Source of the DNA: Clostridia bacterium
Lineage (GTDB): Bacteria > Bacillota > Clostridia > Christensenellales > Aristaeellaceae
NCBI GenBank assembly: GCA_017549335.1
Contig: JAFYVB010000003.1
Span: forward strand, 1-64,000
Direction of reading: 5' to 3'
DNA: 64,000 bases
The notes below the pieces were generated by a model. The model was not told the DNA's origin. It did no database searches and saw only the letters and a list, made by a program, of their open reading frames with translations. Shown in pieces: positions 51,215 through 58,817 of the stretch. A program made the position numbers and the translations under genes. Every line of letters starts with the position of its first letter. Position 1 is the stretch's first letter.

Positions 51215-51922
51215 ATGGCGTATTTTGCCGATCTGCATATCCACTCCTGCCTTTCTCCCTGCGGGGATGACGACATGACGCCGGCGAATATTGCCGGCAT
51301 GGCAAAGATCAAGGGGCTGGATATCATTGCCGTTACCGATCACAACAGTGCCCGCAATCTGCCGGCAGTGCAATCGTGCTGCAGCGCATACGGGCTGCTT
51401 TTGCTGCCGGGAATGGAGATCACCACCAAAGAGGAAGTGCATCTGCTGGCCTATTTTGAAACGGTGGAGGATGCGCTGAAATTCGGGGAAGAGCTGAAAA
51501 AACACCTTCCGCAAAAGAAAAACAATCCCCGGTTTTTCGGACATCAGTATGTGATGAACGAAGAAGACGAAGTGCTGGATGAGGAGGATGCGCTGCTGAT
51601 CGGCGCCACGGATCTGCCGCTGAAAGCTGCTGCGGAGCTGGTGCTTTCCTTCGGCGGTGTGCCCGTGCCTGCCCATATCAACCGGGGCTCCAACGGTTTG
51701 CTCATCAATTTGGGTCTGATGCCGGATGCGCCCTTTTATACCACGGTGGAATCTTCCCGCCACCTGCCCTGTGAGGAAGGCGCGCTGCGCGGGCGGCATG
51801 TGCTGCATTCTTCCGACGCCCATTATCTGGGGGATATTCAGGAGCGGGAGCACGCATTGCAGCTGCGGGAGGGCACGGTAAAAGAACTTTTGCGGTGGAT
51901 GCGCTCGATAAAAAGCGAATAA
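51215..51922 (+). CDS. PHP-domain phosphoesterase family protein
   Basis: A 235-residue compact PHP domain. Metal ligands are visible in ADLHIHSCLSPCG, VTDHNSARN, LPGMEITTKEEVHLLAYF, PAHINRGSNG and SSDAHYLGD. This is the PHP type that accompanies DRTGG and HydS-like genes. Its substrate is unknown; a small phosphorylated signal or nucleotide is a reasonable guess. It ends the sensory module and is followed by a strong terminator, so the catalytic hydrogenase genes form a separate transcript. Confidence 0.85.
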   Translation: MAYFADLHIHSCLSPCGDDDMTPANIAGMAKIKGLDIIAVTDHNSARNLPAVQSCCSAYGLLLLPGMEITTKEEVHLLAYFETVEDALKFGEELKKHLPQKKNNPRFFGHQYVMNEEDEVLDEEDALLIGATDLPLKAAAELVLSFGGVPVPAHINRGSNGLLINLGLMPDAPFYTTVESSRHLPCEEGALRGRHVLHSSDAHYLGDIQEREHALQLREGTVKELLRWMRSIKSE

Positions 51923-51926
51923 AAGA

Positions 51927-51966
51927 CGGCTGTGACGGAAAATGATCTGTCGCAGCCGATTTTTTG
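51927..51966 (+). terminator. Intrinsic terminator after the sensory module
   Basis: CGGCTGTGAC/GTCGCAGCCG stem with a 12-base loop, then ATTTTTTG. Confidence 0.88.
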
Positions 51967-52019
51967 CATTTTGGTGAAAAAACAGGGAGATGCATTTCCA
52001 AATATGACAAATAAGAGGG

Positions 52020-52135
52020 TATCGATATATAAATAGTTGGTGCGTAAACGAAAAGAGTGTGTTATGATATTTCCGGCCGGAGAATGCTGTATTCTTTCGT
52101 GCGGAAACAATAAAAATAACCAAATATCGATATTT
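52020..52135. promoter_or_regulatory. Paired TATCGATA palindromes upstream of the hydrogenase operon
   Basis: TATCGATA occurs at 52020-52027 and at 52125-52132; the second sits in the 14-base perfect palindrome AAATATCGATATTT (52122-52135). They are 105 bases apart, about ten helical turns. They are candidate operator sites; the binding protein is unknown. The rest of the 316-base gap is A+T-rich with no gene. Confidence 0.4.
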
Positions 52136-52170
52136 TTCTATAAAATATAGGTGCAATTGTAGCAGAAATG

Positions 52171-52179
52171 TGCTATAAT
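52171..52179 (+). promoter_or_regulatory. Extended -10 promoter of the hydrogenase operon
   Basis: TGCTATAAT, an extended -10 (TGn-TATAAT), 60 bases before the hydC ATG. The -35 region (TGCAAT near 52152) is weak, which often means activator control. Confidence 0.6.
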
Positions 52180-52238
52180 GATAAAGTGGGTCAGTTGTAA
52201 TATGATCCGCAGTTAATTCGAGGAGGGAATAACCGATC

Positions 52239-52709
52239 ATGTCTGACATGAGAGAAAAGTTTGCGCAGCTTGATCTTGCGATCAGCGAGCTGAAAGATCA
52301 GCCCGGCGCTCTGATGCCCGTGCTGCAGAAGGCGCAGAGCATTTTCGGCTGCGTTTCTCTGGATGTGCAAAAGCACATTGCCGAAGGTCTGGGCGTTACG
52401 CTCAGCGAAGTATACGGCGTTGCCACGTTCTATGCCCAGTTCACTCTGGAACCCGCCGGCAAGTATATTATCAGCGTATGCCTGGGTACCGCCTGCTACG
52501 TCAAGGGCGCTCAGAAGGTACTGGATAAGCTCAGCGAAGAGCTGGGCGTGAAGGTGGGCGGCACCACCAAGGACGGCCTGTTCACCCTGCAGGCCACCCG
52601 CTGCCTGGGCGCCTGCGGTCTGGCTCCCGTTATTACTGTAAACGAAGAAGTATACGGCCGTTTGGTTCCCGAAGATATCCCGGGCATCATCGCCAAGTAT
52701 AAGGAATAA
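52239..52709 (+). CDS. hydC: [FeFe] hydrogenase subunit HydC (NuoE-like)
   Basis: A 156-residue NuoE-type 2Fe-2S thioredoxin-fold subunit. Its four ligands are two cysteines in CLGTACYVKG and two in TRCLGACGLAP. The N-terminal helices contain MPVLQKAQSIFG. In HydABC hydrogenases it joins HydB to form the NAD(P)-reactive module. GGAGGG precedes the ATG. It starts the operon HydC-ATPase-2Fe2S-HydB-HydA, a common order in Clostridia. Confidence 0.93.
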   Translation: MSDMREKFAQLDLAISELKDQPGALMPVLQKAQSIFGCVSLDVQKHIAEGLGVTLSEVYGVATFYAQFTLEPAGKYIISVCLGTACYVKGAQKVLDKLSEELGVKVGGTTKDGLFTLQATRCLGACGLAPVITVNEEVYGRLVPEDIPGIIAKYKE

Positions 52710-52717
52710 GGAAACGT

Positions 52718-53272
52718 ATGCGGGATCTGTCGCTGCACCTGCTTGATCTGGTGCAAAACAGCGTGCGTGCGGGCGCATCCCTTGTCACCGTAAAGGTATC
52801 GGCGGATGAAAAGAAATGGATCACCGTTTCGATCTGCGATGACGGCTGCGGCATGAATAAGGAGCTGCGCGAGCGCGTACTCAGTCCTTTCGCTACCACC
52901 CGTACCACCCGCAAGGTGGGGCTGGGCATTCCGCTGATGGCGCAAAATGCCAGGCTCACGGGCGGCGACGTGACGATCGACAGCGAAGAGGGAAAGGGAA
53001 CGGTGCTTACCGTGACGCTGGACGGGAGCAGTATTGACTGCCTGCCGCTGGGCGATCTGGCCGGCACCATGGTTACGCTGATCGGCGCCAATCCCGAAAA
53101 GCCCGATTTTGTGCTTATCTGCTCCTCGCCCAAAGGAGAAATGTCCTTTGATACACGGCAGATCAGACAGGTACTGGAGGGCGTTTCCTTAAACGAACCC
53201 GAAATCACAGCATGGATGCTGTCGTCTATTCAGGAAGAAATCGAACCGATTTTTGGAGGTGTGATCCTATGA
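52718..53272 (+). CDS. Histidine kinase-like ATPase within the hydrogenase operon
   Basis: A 184-residue GHKL ATPase domain. N-box LLDLVQNSVRAGA, G1 box CDDGCGMN and G2 box VGLGIPLMAQNAR are clear. It has no sensor, transmembrane or phospho-accepting histidine domain, so it is not an ordinary two-component kinase. Genes of this kind between hydC and the 2Fe-2S gene are usual in clostridial hydrogenase operons, but their function is not known to me. It overlaps the next gene by 4 bases. Confidence 0.85.
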   Translation: MRDLSLHLLDLVQNSVRAGASLVTVKVSADEKKWITVSICDDGCGMNKELRERVLSPFATTRTTRKVGLGIPLMAQNARLTGGDVTIDSEEGKGTVLTVTLDGSSIDCLPLGDLAGTMVTLIGANPEKPDFVLICSSPKGEMSFDTRQIRQVLEGVSLNEPEITAWMLSSIQEEIEPIFGGVIL

Positions 53273-53646
53273 AATCTTTGGCTGAACTGGAGGCCATCCG
53301 CAAGAAGACGCTGGAACGCATCAACCTGCGCAAGGATGATGAAAACGAACGCGTGCGCGTTGTAGTGGGCATGGCTACCTGCGGCATCGCTGCCGGCGCC
53401 CGTCCCGTGATGCTCAGCTTTATGGAAGAAGCCCAGAAGCGCGGCCTCAATCATGTGACCGTGTCCCAGACCGGCTGCATCGGCATGTGCCGTCTTGAGC
53501 CCATGGTGGACGTTTATCTGCCCGGTCAGGAAAAGGTCACTTATGTGCACATGAACCCCGAAAAGGTTGCCCGCGTGGTGGCCGAGCATATCGTCAACGG
53601 CCGTCCCGTGCAGGAATATACCATCGGCGCGACCGAGGACAAGTAA
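53269..53646 (+). CDS. Thioredoxin-like 2Fe-2S ferredoxin of the hydrogenase operon
   Basis: A 125-residue thioredoxin-like [2Fe-2S] protein. A cysteine in GMATCGIAAGA and two in QTGCIGMCRLEPM lie in the positions of cluster ligands. It resembles the N-terminal domain of HydB but is a separate polypeptide; the usual fourth ligand is not obvious, so cluster binding is uncertain. The ATG at 53269 overlaps the ATPase stop (ATGA). It may pass electrons or act in assembly; its position before hydB is common. Confidence 0.82.
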   Translation: MKSLAELEAIRKKTLERINLRKDDENERVRVVVGMATCGIAAGARPVMLSFMEEAQKRGLNHVTVSQTGCIGMCRLEPMVDVYLPGQEKVTYVHMNPEKVARVVAEHIVNGRPVQEYTIGATEDK

Positions 53647-53672
53647 TTAACCGCTGTTAGGAGGAATAGCTC

Positions 53673-55472
53673 ATGGATATCTATCGCGCACATGTGCTCT
53701 GCTGCGGCGGTACCGGCTGTACGTCTTCCGGTTCTTCGCAGATCATCGAGCGCTTTGAGCAGAAAATCAAAGAAACCGGCCTTGAGCATGAAGTCAAGGT
53801 CATCCGCACCGGCTGCTTCGGCCTGTGCGAAGCCGGCCCCGTGGTCATCATCTATCCCGAAGGCACTTTCTATTCCCGCGTGAAGGCCGAGGACGTGGAT
53901 GAGATCGTTACCGAGCATCTGCTCAAGGGCCGCAAGGTGCAGCGTCTGGTGTATACCGACCATGCCACCAACGAGCAGGACGCCAACAAGTCCCTCGAAG
54001 ACATCAATTTCTATAAGCATCAGAAGCGCATCGCGCTGCGCAACTGCGGCGTGATCGACCCCGAAAACATCGACGAATACCTGGCTTTCGACGGTTACAA
54101 GGCCCTTGAAAAGGCGCTGACCAAGATGACCCGCGAGGAAGTCATCGAGGAGATCCTCAAGTCCGGTCTTCGCGGCCGCGGCGGCGGCGGTTTCCCCACC
54201 GGCCTGAAGTGGAAGTTCACCTACGCCTCCAAGGGCGATCAGAAGTACGTTGCCTGCAACGCCGACGAAGGCGACCCGGGCGCGTTCATGGACCGCTCCG
54301 TGCTGGAAGGCGACCCCCACAGCGTCATCGAAGCCATGACCATCGCCGGTTATGCCATCGGCGCCAGCCAGGGTTATGTGTACGTGCGTGCGGAGTATCC
54401 CATCGCCGTTAAGCGTCTGGAGATCGCCATCGAACAGGCCAAGGAATACGGCCTGCTGGGCGAAAACATCTTCGATTCCGGCTTCAGCTTTGACCTGAAG
54501 ATCCGTCTGGGCGCCGGCGCCTTCGTCTGCGGCGAAGAAACCGCTCTCATGCGCTCCATCGAAGGCAAGCGCGGCGAGCCCATCCCGCGTCCTCCCTTCC
54601 CCGCTGTCAAGGGTCTGTTTGACAAGCCCACCATGCTCAACAACGTGGAAACCTACGCCAACGTGCCCCAGATCATCCTGAAGGGCGCCGACTGGTTCGC
54701 TTCCATGGGTACCGAAAAGAGCAAGGGCACCAAGGTGTTCGCGCTGGGCGGCAAGATCAACAACACCGGTCTGGTGGAAGTGCCCATGGGTACTCCCCTG
54801 CGTACCATCGTGTACGATATCGGCGGCGGCATTCCCAATGGCAAGAAGTTCAAGGCCGTGCAGACCGGCGGTCCCTCCGGCGGCTGCCTGCCCACCGAGC
54901 TGCTGGATACCCCCGTTGATTACGATAACCTGATCGCTGCCGGTTCCATGATGGGTTCGGGCGGTATGATCGTTATGGACGAAGACAACTGCATGGTTGA
55001 CATCGCCCGCTTCTTCCTGGAGTTCACCGTAGACGAGAGCTGCGGTAAGTGCACTCCCTGCCGCGTCGGCACCCGCCGTATGCTGGAGATCCTCAACCGC
55101 ATCGTTGAGGGCAAGGGCACCATGGAAGATCTGGATAAGCTGGAAGAACTGGCTGAGTCCATCAAGGCCACCGCGCTGTGCGGCCTGGGCCAGAGCGCTC
55201 CCAACCCCGTTCTGTCCACCCTGCGTTACTTCCGTCATGAGTACATCGCCCACATCAAGGATCACGTCTGCCCCGCCCATCACTGCAAGGCGCTGCTGCA
55301 GTACCGCATCGATCCCGAAAAGTGCCGCGGCTGCTCTGCCTGCACCAAGGTCTGCCCGGCGGATGCCATCTCCGGCGAACTGCGCAAGCCCTTCACCATC
55401 GATACTGCCAAGTGTCTCAAGTGCGGCGCGTGCGCGGAGAAGTGCCACTTCGGCGCCATTTCCCGTGTGTAA
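53673..55472 (+). CDS. hydB: [FeFe] hydrogenase subunit HydB (NuoF-like, NAD(P)H:FMN)
   Basis: A 599-residue flavoprotein. In order it has an N-terminal 2Fe-2S thioredoxin-like domain (CCGGTGCTSSG, GCFGLCEAGP), an FMN- and NADH-binding NuoF core (GRGGGGFPTGLKW, ADEGDPGAFMDR, GEETALMRSIEG), a 4Fe-4S site (SCGKCTPCRVG), and a C-terminal two-cluster ferredoxin (CRGCSACTKVC, CLKCGACAEKC). It exchanges electrons between NAD(H), ferredoxin and HydA, and is the proposed bifurcation site in HydABC enzymes. GGAGG precedes the ATG. All key motifs are intact. Confidence 0.94.
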   Translation: MDIYRAHVLCCGGTGCTSSGSSQIIERFEQKIKETGLEHEVKVIRTGCFGLCEAGPVVIIYPEGTFYSRVKAEDVDEIVTEHLLKGRKVQRLVYTDHATNEQDANKSLEDINFYKHQKRIALRNCGVIDPENIDEYLAFDGYKALEKALTKMTREEVIEEILKSGLRGRGGGGFPTGLKWKFTYASKGDQKYVACNADEGDPGAFMDRSVLEGDPHSVIEAMTIAGYAIGASQGYVYVRAEYPIAVKRLEIAIEQAKEYGLLGENIFDSGFSFDLKIRLGAGAFVCGEETALMRSIEGKRGEPIPRPPFPAVKGLFDKPTMLNNVETYANVPQIILKGADWFASMGTEKSKGTKVFALGGKINNTGLVEVPMGTPLRTIVYDIGGGIPNGKKFKAVQTGGPSGGCLPTELLDTPVDYDNLIAAGSMMGSGGMIVMDEDNCMVDIARFFLEFTVDESCGKCTPCRVGTRRMLEILNRIVEGKGTMEDLDKLEELAESIKATALCGLGQSAPNPVLSTLRYFRHEYIAHIKDHVCPAHHCKALLQYRIDPEKCRGCSACTKVCPADAISGELRKPFTIDTAKCLKCGACAEKCHFGAISRV

Positions 55473-55490
55473 TGAGGAGGACTGCAAACT

Positions 55491-57242
55491 ATGGCTGATA
55501 TGATTAATTTGACCATCGACGGCGTGCAGGTCTCCGTTCCCGCCGGTACTACCGTGCTGGAGGCTGCCCGTCAGGCGCATATCCATATTCCCACCCTGTG
55601 CTACCTCAAGGACGTGAACAAGATCGGTGCCTGCCGCGTGTGCGTGGTGGACGTCGGCGCCCGCGCCCTGCAGGCTGCCTGTGTGTATCCCGTGTCCGAG
55701 GGCATGGTGGTTAAGACCAATACTCCCGCCGTGCGCCGTGCCCGCAAGGCTGTTGTGGAACTGCTGCTGAGCATCCATGACCGCAAGTGCCTCTCCTGCA
55801 CCCGCAACAATAACTGCGAACTGCAGGATCTGTGCCGCGATCTGGGCATTGAAGATGACAACCGCTTCGCCGGTGAGCGCATCGAGTACGAAATCGACGA
55901 CCTGTCCACCAGCGTTGTGCGCGATAACAACAAGTGCGTGCTTTGCCGCCGCTGCGTTGCCGCCTGCCATGCGCAGCAGCACGTGGGCGTTATCGGCCCC
56001 GTGGGCCGCGGCTTCACCACCGAGATCACCTCTCCCTGGGGCCTGAAGCTGGCGCAGACCGGCTGCGTTGGCTGCGGCCAGTGCATCGCCGTTTGCCCCG
56101 TTGGCGCCCTGAAGGAAAAGGATTCCATCCATGCCGTCAACGGCCTGCTGGAATCCGGCAAGCACGTATACGTGCAGACCGCTCCCGCTGTGCGCGCTGC
56201 GCTGGGCGAAGAATTCGGCCTGCCCATGGGCACCCCCGTCACCGGCAAGATGGTCGCCGCGCTGCGCCGTCTGGGCTTTGAAAAGGTATTCGATACCGAC
56301 TGGGCTGCCGACCTGACCATTCTGGAAGAAGCCACCGAGCTGGTGCACCGCATCCAGAACAAGGGCGTTCTGCCCATGATCACCTCCTGCTCCCCCGGCT
56401 GGGTCAAGTACTGCGAGACCTACAACAGCGATTTCATTCCCAACCTGTCCTCCTGCAAGAGCCCCCATGAAATGCTGGGCGCCATGGTCAAGAGCTACTA
56501 TGCTGAAAAGACCGGCATCAACCCCAAGGACATGAGCGTGGTCTCTGTTATGCCCTGCACGGCCAAGAAGTTTGAGGCGCTGCGCCCCGAGCTGGGTCAT
56601 GACGGCATGCAGGACGTGGACGAAGTCATCACCACCCGCGAGCTGGCCAAGATGATCCGCGCTGCCGGTATCGACTTTGCCAACCTGCCCGATGAAGACT
56701 TTGACAAGGTTCTGGGCGAATCCACCGGCGCCGGCGTCATCTTCGGTGCCACCGGCGGCGTTATGGAAGCTGCTCTGCGCTACGCTTACGAAGCCATCAC
56801 CGGCAAGGAGCTGGATAAGGTGGAATTCGAGGCCGTTCGCGGTCTGGAAAACGTCAAGGAAGCGTCCATCGATCTGGGCGGCCTGACGCTGAACATCGCC
56901 GTAGCTCACGGCACTGCCAACGCCCAGAAGGTGCTGGACAGCATCCGTGCCGGCGAAAAGCATTATGATTTCATTGAGATCATGTGCTGCCCCGGCGGCT
57001 GCGTCACCGGCGGCGGTCAGCCCATCGTGAAGGCTGACGTTCGCGCCGGCGTGAACGTTTCTGCTGAGCGTGCCAAGGCCCTCTATACCGAGGATGCCGG
57101 CAAGGCCCGCCGCAAGAGCCAGGAGAACGAGGAAATCAAGGCGCTGTACACCGATTACCTGGGTGAAATCGGCGGCGAGCGTGCGCATCACCTGCTGCAC
57201 ACCCACTACACTGCCCGCGACAAGTACGCCGGCGTGAAGTAA
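55491..57242 (+). CDS. hydA: [FeFe] hydrogenase catalytic subunit HydA
   Basis: A 583-residue hydrogenase. It has a plant-type 2Fe-2S domain (GACRVCVVDVG), a His/Cys cluster region (CLSCTRNNNCELQ), two 4Fe-4S clusters (CVLCRRCVAAC, CVGCGQCIAVC), the H-cluster domain and the small-subunit tail. H-cluster motifs are L1 TSCSPGW (C300, S301), L2 MPCTAK (C356) and L3 IMCCPGGC (C500, C504). L1 has Ser where TSCCPGW has its second Cys, noted separately. With HydB and HydC it should make or use H2 with NADH and ferredoxin. GGAGG precedes the ATG, 18 bases after hydB. Confidence 0.94.
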   Translation: MADMINLTIDGVQVSVPAGTTVLEAARQAHIHIPTLCYLKDVNKIGACRVCVVDVGARALQAACVYPVSEGMVVKTNTPAVRRARKAVVELLLSIHDRKCLSCTRNNNCELQDLCRDLGIEDDNRFAGERIEYEIDDLSTSVVRDNNKCVLCRRCVAACHAQQHVGVIGPVGRGFTTEITSPWGLKLAQTGCVGCGQCIAVCPVGALKEKDSIHAVNGLLESGKHVYVQTAPAVRAALGEEFGLPMGTPVTGKMVAALRRLGFEKVFDTDWAADLTILEEATELVHRIQNKGVLPMITSCSPGWVKYCETYNSDFIPNLSSCKSPHEMLGAMVKSYYAEKTGINPKDMSVVSVMPCTAKKFEALRPELGHDGMQDVDEVITTRELAKMIRAAGIDFANLPDEDFDKVLGESTGAGVIFGATGGVMEAALRYAYEAITGKELDKVEFEAVRGLENVKEASIDLGGLTLNIAVAHGTANAQKVLDSIRAGEKHYDFIEIMCCPGGCVTGGGQPIVKADVRAGVNVSAERAKALYTEDAGKARRKSQENEEIKALYTDYLGEIGGERAHHLLHTHYTARDKYAGVK

Positions 57243-57251
57243 GATATTTTA

Positions 57252-57291
57252 AGAAGCAGCCGTTTGTCTTTGGACAGACGGCTGCTTTTTG
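57252..57291 (+). terminator. Intrinsic terminator after hydA
   Basis: AAGCAGCCGT/AGACGGCTGCTT stem with a loop of about 12 bases and a T run. Confidence 0.85.
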
Positions 57292-57294
57292 CGG

Positions 57295-57597
57295 ATGAGG
57301 GAGGACGTTTCTCTTTTGCGTCAAAAGAGAAACAGAAAACCTGCGTTGCTTTGTTGATTGGCTGCGTGAATGACGCGACAGTATAAGAAAAAGGGATTGA
57401 ACCCGATTGTGCGAGCAAGCTCGCCCCTCGGTTTCTCTCCCTTTTTCGTTTGCTTCGCAAACCCGGACGGCAAGCCGTCCGACTGCCGCTGCGGGCAGTG
57501 CCCGCTGACTATGCGCGGCCAACGTTCAACTTAAACGCAGGTTCTTTGTTCCTTTCTTGACGCAAGAAAGGAACGTTCTCCTCGTTTTCCCGTTCTC
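57295..57597. repeat. Modular intergenic repeat, copy E
   Basis: This region fills the convergent gap between hydA and the flavoprotein gene. It has GTTTCTCTTTTG/CAAAAGAGAAAC at about 57308-57332, the plus-strand hairpin 57388-57446 (outer AAAAAGGGA/TCCCTTTTT, middle CCGA/TCGG, inner GCGAG-CAAG-CTCGC), GTTTGC-TTC-GCAAAC at 57449-57463, GGACGGC/GCCGTCC, GCGGGCAGTGCCCGC at 57496-57510, and CCTTTCTTG/CAAGAAAGG at about 57551-57573. No gene is visible. Confidence 0.82.
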
Positions 57598-57599
57598 CC

Positions 57600-58817
57600 T
57601 TACTCCGTAACCGCTGCGTGCTCCGCTGCGATCATGCCGCAGGCAAAGGCAAACTGCAGGTTAAATCCGCCGCAGTCACCGTCCACGTTGAGGATCTCGC
57701 CGCAGGCGTACAAGCCCTTGTGCTGTTTGTGTTCCAGCGTTTCGGGGGAGAAATCCCTGGTATCAATACCGCCCTGTGTGACCTGCGCCTGATCGTAGCC
57801 GCGCACGCCGGTGACAGGCAGGGGATAGGCGCACAAAAGCTCAGCCAGCGCTTCCGGAGGAAGGTGCGGCAAACGCTCGCGCAGAATACGCGGAAGCGCA
57901 CCCAGCAGCAGATCGTTTTCGGGCATAAACGCCTCGCGTTCCTGCAAATAGCGCAGCATCCGCTCTTTGTTGGCGAAAGGATTACGCGCAGGAAGCCGCT
58001 CCATGCGGTAATCGCCCAAGCCCATGGCGGGGGAAAAATCCACATACAGCATGGGCTTTGCCTTGCGCAGCAGCAAGCAATGTGCATCGCGGGCCAGCTG
58101 CATCACGCATACACCGCTGACGCCGTAATCGGCAAAGAGCATTTCACCCTGCGTGGCAGCAACGGGCTTTTTGCCCTCGCAAAGCGTCAGCGTTACAGGC
58201 AAACGCAGCCCGGAAAGCCCCTTGATGGGTGCTTTGTCCGTTTCAATGGGCGTAAGTGCAGGCCCCATAGCCACCTGCCGGCAGCCAAGCTGTGTCAAAA
58301 GGCCGTAAGCGTTTACCGCCCCCAGCTTGGGTGCGGCAAGACCGCCGCAGCAAACGATCACTTTATTGCCGGCAAAATTTCCGGCGGAGGTTTTCACCGT
58401 ATAGCCGTCTTTGCTTGGGAGGATCGCTGTCGCTTGCGCACCTGTTACGATGCGTACGCCGCTTTGCTGAAGGCGCAGACGCAGCGCATCCACCACTGCC
58501 GCCGCTTGATTGCAGGCGGGGTACACGCGGCCTGCGCTGTCGGGACGCGTGGGAACGCCCAAGCGCTCAAAAAAGGCGCGGACAGCTTGTGCTCCGACCT
58601 TGGACAGCACCTGATTGGCGAAATCGGCGTCGCCAAAGTACACGGGCTCACCGGTGTTTGCCAGATTGCATCTTCCGTTGCCGGTGGCCAGCAGTTTTTT
58701 TGCTACACGGTCGCTGCGTTCAATCACGGTAACGCTTGCGCCCAGCTCACTTGCTATGACAGCGGCGGCGAGGCCAGACGCCCCGCCGCCGAGAATGAGA
58801 ATTTGTTTGTTCATCAT
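57600..58817 (-). CDS. HI0933-family NAD(P)/FAD-dependent oxidoreductase
   Basis: A 405-residue flavoprotein. The FAD-binding GGGASGLAAA is at residues 10-19, followed by the family's TGNGRCNLAN, and GDCGGFNLQFAFACG near the C-terminus. Members of this BaiN/YhiN family are poorly defined; some reduce unsaturated bile-acid or quinone-like substrates. The start overlaps the stop of the SH3-domain wall protein (TAATG) and has no good Shine-Dalgarno site, so it depends on translational coupling. That link between a flavoprotein and a wall protein is unexplained. Confidence 0.9.
   Translation of the reverse strand: MMNKQILILGGGASGLAAAVIASELGASVTVIERSDRVAKKLLATGNGRCNLANTGEPVYFGDADFANQVLSKVGAQAVRAFFERLGVPTRPDSAGRVYPACNQAAAVVDALRLRLQQSGVRIVTGAQATAILPSKDGYTVKTSAGNFAGNKVIVCCGGLAAPKLGAVNAYGLLTQLGCRQVAMGPALTPIETDKAPIKGLSGLRLPVTLTLCEGKKPVAATQGEMLFADYGVSGVCVMQLARDAHCLLLRKAKPMLYVDFSPAMGLGDYRMERLPARNPFANKERMLRYLQEREAFMPENDLLLGALPRILRERLPHLPPEALAELLCAYPLPVTGVRGYDQAQVTQGGIDTRDFSPETLEHKQHKGLYACGEILNVDGDCGGFNLQFAFACGMIAAEHAAVTE

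Noticed and set aside
53541-57206. A very long open frame on the minus strand, opposite hydB and hydA
   Set aside because: It mirrors two highly conserved genes; its protein is rich in Gly, Ala, His and Val without domains, as expected for the antisense of G+C-rich coding DNA.
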